DNA from: PALSA-1335 sp965231025
GTDB taxonomy: Bacteria > Patescibacteriota > Gracilibacteria > UBA1369
Reading direction: 5' to 3'
Length of the DNA stretch: 64,000 bases
NCBI GenBank assembly: GCA_965231025.1
Contig: OZ246407.1
Coordinates: forward strand, 1-64,000
Shown: in pieces, positions 59,696-64,000 of the stretch
Layout of the letters: every line of letters begins with the position of its first letter
How positions within the stretch are numbered: the first letter of the stretch is position 1
Position numbers and translations under genes: made by a program
Notes under the pieces: generated by a model
Database searches by the model: none
What the model was told of the DNA's origin: nothing
The model's input: only the letters and a program-made list of their open reading frames with translations

Positions 59696-60136
59696 ATGGA
59701 TTCTGAAACGCCGCGACAACTCAACGAACTGGAAAAAGAAGAAATGATTCACTCCCTCGGACTGCCCGAAGAGCTGACTTCACTTTTGCTTGTTGTGCTC
59801 CGTGGCAGAAAAGATGCCTGCCTCTTTGAAACTTCAGGACCCTTACCGGATATTTCCGCAACGGGCCTGCTGGTCAAGACCATGGAAATGCGCACCGTCC
59901 CACTCGGAAAAAATGACGTGGACAAACTCCGCCGTAAATTCGGCGATAAAATTGCCAAAAAATTTCTCGAAGAAACCCTCAGGGACTCCGTGCATTATTT
60001 CCATTATGTGGCTCTGGACCCAAACATCGCGCAAGCACTTTTTGCCGCCGCCGAAAAAGGCGATCATCAAAGAATCTACGACATCCTGGACGGAAAATTT
60101 CCCCAGAACAACATCGCCCGAGGAACCATTCATTAA
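59696..60136 (+). CDS. hypothetical cytoplasmic protein
   Basis: A 146-residue helical protein with no recognised family (MDSETPRQLNELEKEEMIHSLGLPEELTSLLLVVLRGRKDACLFETSGPLPDIS...). An AGGAAG ribosome site lies 7 bases upstream of the ATG at 59696; the longer frame from 59600 covers the terminator region and is rejected. It converges on the lipoprotein gene with a 2-base gap. Base composition is like the main window, not like the GC-rich genes. Confidence 0.6.
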   Translation: MDSETPRQLNELEKEEMIHSLGLPEELTSLLLVVLRGRKDACLFETSGPLPDISATGLLVKTMEMRTVPLGKNDVDKLRRKFGDKIAKKFLEETLRDSVHYFHYVALDPNIAQALFAAAEKGDHQRIYDILDGKFPQNNIARGTIH

Positions 60137-60138
60137 GT

Positions 60139-60693
60139 TTACCAGTGCGCCCCGTGAAAAACAGGGTCGGCGGTATTTCCGGTATTCACACCATGAAAAA
60201 CCGGATCAGTACTTCGGTTCACCCCATGAAAAACAGGCGTACCATGATAAATGGGTGTGGCGGTCACAAAAGCAATGGTCGAAGATTTCCCCGCGCGAAG
60301 AAGATTCAGGGTGGATTTGTCCACCGAGACATAGACGGTACCATCATTCGTTTGAGAGACGGTCGCGGGGGCCTCGTATGTTGCCCCTCCCTCAGTCGCT
60401 GTTGACGCAGGAGTGGAATATCCGGTACCCGAACGGTAGCTTGGAGGATCAAACGTTACTTTTGATCCGGTGCTGTCATACTGGCCGTCACCGGAGGGGG
60501 TAGCCTCCCCGGATGTCACAGCAACGTTCGCGGAATCGTACCCGGAAGAAGAACTCTCCGAAACTTTTTGCTGAGTATCAGTGCTGCTCACCGGAGGTTT
60601 GGAGCCGCAGCCGCTTAAAATTAGACTGAGCGCCGCAATTGCACATAGGCCAGTAAAGGCCATCATCCGCCTGGGAATCTTGGAAGGAATCAT
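60139..60693 (-). CDS. lipoprotein with C-terminal PVFHG repeats
   Basis: A 184-residue exported lipoprotein. A lipoprotein signal peptide (MAFTGLCAIAALSLILSGC, Cys near residue 29) leads into a long Ser/Thr/Gly-rich, probably unfolded region. The last 40 residues contain a short tandem motif: IYHGTPVFHGVNRST, DPVFHGVNTGNTA, DPVFHGAHW. Repeating PVFHG with spaced His could bind metal or a partner. I know no family with this repeat. It is downstream of the zinc-ribbon gene on the same strand, 20 bases away. Confidence 0.7.
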   Translation of the reverse strand: MIPSKIPRRMMAFTGLCAIAALSLILSGCGSKPPVSSTDTQQKVSESSSSGYDSANVAVTSGEATPSGDGQYDSTGSKVTFDPPSYRSGTGYSTPASTATEGGATYEAPATVSQTNDGTVYVSVDKSTLNLLRAGKSSTIAFVTATPIYHGTPVFHGVNRSTDPVFHGVNTGNTADPVFHGAHW

Positions 60694-60713
60694 CGTTGAA
60701 AAAATGAGAAAAG

Positions 60714-60971
60714 TTACAGTTTATCGGCATCCATAGCCTTCTTCTCGGCCTCGCTGATGGCCGGAGCGGCCTGGTCGCCTTCGGGAACACGATAAAAATT
60801 CATGATACTTTTAAGGGTACCAAAAGCCACATTCTTGGTTTTGCAGATGTTGCAGGTGTACACGAACTTCCTTCCCACCGGAGTGGTTTCCACAATTTTT
60901 CTGCAGTCTTTGCAGTAAAAAACGAGTGTAATAGGGAGCTTATTGTCGACGAAAATTCTTCCTGGGATCAT
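60714..60971 (-). CDS. small zinc-ribbon protein
   Basis: An 85-residue cytoplasmic protein with two CxxC pairs (FYCKDCRKIV near residue 19 and YTCNICKTKN near 39), a zinc ribbon, followed by an acidic tail rich in Ala/Glu. Function unknown; such small ribbons often bind nucleic acid or a protein partner. It lies 12 bases after the membrane protein gene and before the lipoprotein gene, so the three form a likely unit. Confidence 0.75.
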   Translation of the reverse strand: MIPGRIFVDNKLPITLVFYCKDCRKIVETTPVGRKFVYTCNICKTKNVAFGTLKSIMNFYRVPEGDQAAPAISEAEKKAMDADKL

Positions 60972-60983
60972 AAATAATCAATA

Positions 60984-61697
60984 CTAAAGGTCCATGCGGT
61001 AAGGTTGTACTTTGCGTTCGGACTGATCGGCCTCCTGGGCTTGTGCCGGAACGGCGACAGGTTCGGGAGCCGGGGTTTCCAGGTTCATGGCTGGTTGTTC
61101 GACAACAGGCGCATGCTGCATGGTGCGGAGGTTCTCACGGGGTTTGCGCTCGATCATCGGATGAACGACTTTGGTTTCCATCACCGGTTTTTGAACCGGC
61201 TGGACGGGCTCTTCTCGGGTCTCCTTTTCAAACTGTTTCACGGCGGCTTTCCCTCTTCCTTCCATGTACCCGCCGATAGTGATCAACGCCGCGGCGGCGT
61301 AACCCATGAACATCCCAAAGCCCGACTGTTTGAGCGTAATGTTCACGCCAAACGCCGGGTGAAAATACACGGACCCGATAACAAAGAGCAAATAAAAGGC
61401 AAAAATTCCCGAATACAGATGGAGCTTGGAAGCCTTCACTTTAAAAAGTGGAACTTTCTTGTCCAGATAATCCATTACCATCACCAGCAGGGAGAGCGAA
61501 GATGCCACGAGAAAAGTGAAGCCGACCAGATACAACGGGCCGGTAAGACCGGTAAACGTGTCCCCTGTACGGAAAGAATCGACATCCTGGTACCAGGGGA
61601 AAAAGAGGCTGACAACCATCAAAATCGAACCGATTCCAACCAATTTCTTCTCAAACGGGAGCTCCGCGATGATCTGAGTGAGACGTGGGTTTGGCAT
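60984..61697 (-). CDS. hypothetical membrane protein with four helices
   Basis: A 237-residue protein with four predicted membrane helices (IGSILMVVSLFFPWY, LVGFTFLVASSLSLLVMVMDYL, GIFAFYLLFVIGSVYF, GMFMGYAAAALITIGGYMEG) and a 90-residue cytoplasmic tail rich in Pro, Glu and Gln. The ATG at 61697 (MPNPRLTQIIAELPFEKK) is chosen over 61727. No family recognised; the helix layout resembles small DUF4383-like or phage-shock-type proteins only loosely. It is divergent from the glycosyltransferase gene. Confidence 0.7.
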   Translation of the reverse strand: MPNPRLTQIIAELPFEKKLVGIGSILMVVSLFFPWYQDVDSFRTGDTFTGLTGPLYLVGFTFLVASSLSLLVMVMDYLDKKVPLFKVKASKLHLYSGIFAFYLLFVIGSVYFHPAFGVNITLKQSGFGMFMGYAAAALITIGGYMEGRGKAAVKQFEKETREEPVQPVQKPVMETKVVHPMIERKPRENLRTMQHAPVVEQPAMNLETPAPEPVAVPAQAQEADQSERKVQPYRMDL

Positions 61698-61816
61698 ATG
61701 AGTGTATTTAAAAAACACCAAGGTCACTATAGAGCAGGAATTGGCTTTTTGTAAACGGAAGATAATTTACCGGAACACACAAAAAAACATCCGCGACTAC
61801 CCAAACTCAAAATTTC

Positions 61817-61825
61817 TGTTAGAAT
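61817..61825 (+). promoter_or_regulatory. extended -10 promoter TGT-TAGAAT
   Basis: TGTTAGAAT lies 27 bases before the ATG at 61852 and 48 before that at 61873, supporting a start downstream of it. Confidence 0.45.
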
Positions 61826-61872
61826 ACCGCCGCGTTTCCCAAATTCAGGGAATGGTATTCTCAAAAACACTG

Positions 61873-62985
61873 ATGAAAATCGCCATAGACATCCGCGAAG
61901 CAGGAGCCGAAAAAACGGGCAAAGGCTGGTACACCTATAACCTGGTGCTCGAACTCCTGAAGCTCGATACCAAAAACGAATATAGCCTTTACACCGACGG
62001 CGAAAAAAATCCCTACAAAGAGTTTAAAAACGCGCACCTCAAAAGCATTCCCGGAAAATCCCACAAGTGGCACCTCAACGTTCTCAAAGACCTCAAAACA
62101 AACAAACCCGACATCTTCTTCGCCCCAACCAGTTACATCATCCCCGCCCTTGCACCAAAATGGCTCAGGGTGATTATTACCGTGCATGATCTCGTGGCGT
62201 TCCTCTTCCCGGGGAGCCACAACGCCAAGGCGGTTCTTATTGAACGTCTCACCCTGCGCCGTGCCGTCAAAAAAGCCTCACAGATTTTCGTCGTTTCAGA
62301 GAACACCCGCAAGGACCTTTTAAAGCGATTCAAGTACCCCCAGAGCCGCATTCACCTGGTGCCATGCGCCCCCGCCGATTTTTATAAAGAACCCCTGAAA
62401 CCCGAGGAAATAGCCAAATTTAAGCAGAAACACAAGCTCCCTGAACAGTTTATACTGGCCGTGGGAACGCTGGAACCAAGAAAAAACTTCGGGACGCTCA
62501 TCAAAAGTTTTGTCCTCATTAAAAGCAAACTGCCGGACTCCAAGCTGGTCATCGTGGGCAAGAAAGGATGGAAATATTCGCATATCGAGGAATCTCTCAA
62601 AGAGTTCAAGCTGGAAAACGACGTCATATTCCCGGGGTACATGGAGGCCGAAGATCTCAGGAAAATGTACGCCGCCGCGACCGTGTTTGTGTTCCCGTCG
62701 CTCTATGAAGGTTTTGGAATTCCCCCGCTGGAAGCCATGGCCTGCGGATGCCCCGTGGTCTCTTCCAACGTGGCTTCCCTGCCCGAAGTCGTGGGGGACG
62801 CCGGAATACTGGTTGAACCCAAGAATGCCCGCAAAATCGCCGAATCCGTCATCAGCCTGATCGAGAACGACCAGATCAGAAACATGCTCATCGAACGCGG
62901 CCTGCGCAGGGCGGAAAAGTTCAGCTGGCAAAAGTCCGCGGAAGCGGCACTGGCGGTTTTTGAGGCCCAAAATTCTCCGGATTAA
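61873..62985 (+). CDS. glycosyltransferase family 4 (GT-B, RfaB/mannosyltransferase type)
   Basis: A 370-residue glycosyltransferase that uses a nucleotide sugar to extend a glycan, likely of the surface polysaccharide or S-layer. The N-terminal Rossmann part begins MKIAIDIREAGAEKTGKGWYTYNLVLELL. The linker and second domain show ILAVGTLEPRKNFGTLIKSF, KLVIVGKKGWKYS, VIFPGYMEAEDLRKMYAAATVFVFPSLYEGFGIPPLEAMACGCPVVSSNVASLPEVVGDAGILVEP, with the E-x7-E motif in EGFGIPPLE. I chose the ATG at 61873 as the family start; 61852 is possible and the frame from 61702 is not. Confidence 0.92.
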   Translation: MKIAIDIREAGAEKTGKGWYTYNLVLELLKLDTKNEYSLYTDGEKNPYKEFKNAHLKSIPGKSHKWHLNVLKDLKTNKPDIFFAPTSYIIPALAPKWLRVIITVHDLVAFLFPGSHNAKAVLIERLTLRRAVKKASQIFVVSENTRKDLLKRFKYPQSRIHLVPCAPADFYKEPLKPEEIAKFKQKHKLPEQFILAVGTLEPRKNFGTLIKSFVLIKSKLPDSKLVIVGKKGWKYSHIEESLKEFKLENDVIFPGYMEAEDLRKMYAAATVFVFPSLYEGFGIPPLEAMACGCPVVSSNVASLPEVVGDAGILVEPKNARKIAESVISLIENDQIRNMLIERGLRRAEKFSWQKSAEAALAVFEAQNSPD

Positions 62986-63217
62986 ACCGTCGTGCGTCGC
63001 GCATATTCATGACTGCCCTACAGTTCATCTTTTTTTTAGTATTCGTTTACATTTCCTTCATCTTCGTTGCGTACCATACGAGGCGTCTTTTTGGTCCTGC
63101 AATCAATGCAGCGGCCTGGGAGCGATCCTTAAAATACAGAAGACGGAACACACAAACCCGAAACAAAACTTTCCCATTATCTCTCAACCGCGCCATTCGG
63201 GCGCACAAGGAGACCCC
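62986..63217 (+). other. leader region before the GC-rich lipoprotein gene
   Basis: No convincing gene. It ends in a hairpin (GCGCC-ATTC-GGGCGC, about 63191-63205) and a strong ribosome site (CAAGGAG at 63206-63212) before the ATG at 63218. A 70-codon frame from 63009 ends in an ATGA overlap with this start but has no coding character after its hydrophobic beginning. Confidence 0.4.
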
Positions 63218-63889
63218 ATGAATTTCGTAACTATCAAAACCATGACCAGCTCAAAGAACAAGTTTCACGGCCATCTCGTCGCCATCATCGCGGCGCTGCT
63301 CACCATCGGCCTCGCGGGGTGCGACGACGCTCCCGAAGAACCGTACAGGTTCCCCGGTGACAACAAGGGCGCCGGCGGTTCCCTGCAGACCGGCGCGGGC
63401 GGAACCCATCAGGGTGGCAACACGCAGCAAGACGGAGGCCCTTCCGGCGGCGCGCAGGAGGACGCGGAGGTGTCCTACGACATTCCGGACGGATGGAAAA
63501 AAACCGGACGGGACGCACTGTACGAACACCCGGCGAAGGACGGAAAAATCCCGTTCGCCAAGCTCGCCTTCAGCAGCTTCCGCAGCGGAACGGACGCGGA
63601 CGCCAAAAGCCTCGTGCACGCCTACTACCAGCAGGAAATCGACGAGTGCAAGCTGCCTCTCTGCAACACCGCGGAGCTCGCTTCCGAATTCAAAACCGTC
63701 CACCTGGACGCCGGTGACATCTTCGTCTACATCACCCCCGGCATCTATTCGGAGGCCACCAGGTCGAACCTGTTCGCCTTCGCCAGGAACGGCATCGTGT
63801 TCGAATTCGTGCTCTACGGCGACACCGTCGAAACCTACACCGGCCTCATCGGACAGGTGATGACATCGGTCAAAATCACCGGAAACTAA
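63218..63889 (+). CDS. lipoprotein of unknown function, GC-rich
   Basis: A 223-residue exported lipoprotein. It has a lipoprotein signal (FHGHLVAIIAALLTIGLAGC), then a Gly/Gln/Ser-rich linker, then a compact domain (VSYDIPDGWKKTGRDALYEHPAKDGKIPFAKLAFSSFRSG...IFVYITPGIYSEATRSNLFAFARNGIVFEFVLYG...LIGQVMTSVKI) of the PsbP/PrsW-like 'DUF for membrane-stress' layout seen in many small lipoproteins. Two Cys (ECKLPLCN) may form a disulfide. A strong AAGGAG site fixes the start. Codon use is much more GC-rich than the central window, like the gene at 58859. A secreted protein gene follows after 15 bases. Confidence 0.7.
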   Translation: MNFVTIKTMTSSKNKFHGHLVAIIAALLTIGLAGCDDAPEEPYRFPGDNKGAGGSLQTGAGGTHQGGNTQQDGGPSGGAQEDAEVSYDIPDGWKKTGRDALYEHPAKDGKIPFAKLAFSSFRSGTDADAKSLVHAYYQQEIDECKLPLCNTAELASEFKTVHLDAGDIFVYITPGIYSEATRSNLFAFARNGIVFEFVLYGDTVETYTGLIGQVMTSVKITGN

Positions 63890-63904
63890 AGAAAGGAAAA
63901 TCCC

Positions 63905-64000
63905 ATGCATCGGTTCAACATGTGGAGCAGGTTCATCCTGTTCATGGTTTCGCTGTCGGTCTGCGGCATCGGCAACAACGCCTACGCGATCAACAATCCG
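63905..64000 (+). CDS. secreted protein, partial (runs off the window end)
   Basis: The first 32 codons of a gene starting at 63905 after AAAGGAAAA. It reads MHRFNMWSRFILFMVSLSVCGIGNNAYAINNP, a signal peptide with likely cleavage after AYA. It follows the GC-rich lipoprotein gene at 15 bases, so the two probably form a unit. Function not visible. Confidence 0.6.
   Translation, partial: MHRFNMWSRFILFMVSLSVCGIGNNAYAINNP

Noticed and set aside
61005..61754. 249-codon plus-strand frame over the four-helix membrane protein
   Set aside because: Antisense shadow; the minus-strand frame has clear membrane helices and tight spacing to its downstream neighbours.
63009..63221. 70-codon frame with hydrophobic start ending in an ATGA overlap with the GC-rich lipoprotein gene
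   Set aside because: Only the first 28 residues look protein-like; no ribosome site, and the rest is basic and compositionally random. A coupled leader peptide remains a slim possibility.
63251..63910. 219-codon minus-strand frame over the GC-rich lipoprotein
   Set aside because: High GC makes long antisense frames common; the plus-strand frame has a lipobox and strong ribosome site.
1..64000. CRISPR arrays, insertion sequences, prophage genes and rRNA
   Set aside because: No regularly spaced repeats, transposase, terminal inverted repeats, phage structural genes or rRNA sequences were seen; the Xer recombinase looks like housekeeping.
1..64000. Alternative genetic code (TGA as Gly, as in Gracilibacteria)
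   Set aside because: Several confident genes end at TGA, such as the DraG gene at 42087, and conserved frames contain no internal TGA, so the standard code applies.

Overview
The window reads as a chromosomal stretch of a Candidate Phyla Radiation (Patescibacteria) bacterium, most likely near Peregrinibacteria. This rests on the standard genetic code (TGA is a stop), compact gene packing, few Shine-Dalgarno sites, two S-layer-homology (SLH) surface proteins, isolated biosynthetic genes such as a lone purM, and several very large proteins I cannot place in a family. The lineage is inferred, not proven. A 10-N scaffold gap lies at 59506-59515, flanked by poor-quality G/C runs, so linkage of the last 4.4 kb to the rest is only as good as that join.

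Layout. 1-9 kb: a SulP anion transporter, a secreted protein, msrB with a lipoprotein, an aldolase-ogt-alkD minus-strand run (glycolysis plus two alkylation-repair genes), an unknown cytoplasmic protein, and an HxlR regulator with a SRPBCC gene divergent from a nitroreductase across a perfect operator-like palindrome. 9.6-12.5 kb: tRNA-Ser(TGA), a receiver-less OmpR-type DNA-binding protein, CtpA and YmdB. 12.5-15.9 kb: a 965-residue transglutaminase-like protein with a small tail-anchored partner. 16-19.8 kb: recA-recX behind a promoter whose -35/-10 spacer is occupied by a perfect 18-bp palindrome, then nusA. 19.8-26.4 kb: first giant-protein cassette. 26.6-33.6 kb: PilB-type ATPase, an AbrB/DprA-tail protein, dprA, purM, ftsE and a Xer recombinase. 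33.6-37 kb: two SLH proteins. 37-39.4 kb: DedA protein and a dgt-nrdR unit for dNTP control. 39.4-53.6 kb: a pyruvate dehydrogenase and lipoate cluster (E2, E1 beta, E1 alpha, lipA, thioredoxin-like, lplB, divergent lplA) split by the second giant-protein cassette and an ADP-ribosylglycohydrolase. 53.6-58.6 kb: an L,D-transpeptidase, two unknown proteins and a PcrA/UvrD helicase. 58.6-64 kb: the gap and visibly GC-rich genes with strong ribosome sites, mixed with a lipoprotein, a zinc ribbon, a membrane protein and a glycosyltransferase.

The most unusual content is a pair of paralogous three-gene cassettes: a roughly 106-residue protein, a 1900/1985-residue protein, and an unrelated small third gene. 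The giants share about 1,150 N-terminal residues and then diverge completely. One ends in GGDEF-like segments. The other carries an HD phosphohydrolase-like domain and a C-terminal segment resembling an ADP-ribosyltransferase fold, and lies next to a gene for an ADP-ribosylglycohydrolase. This looks like a modular core with exchangeable signalling or effector tails, a possible nucleotide-signalling or ADP-ribosylation system not described before. It also sits inside what would otherwise be a contiguous PDH/lipoate cluster.
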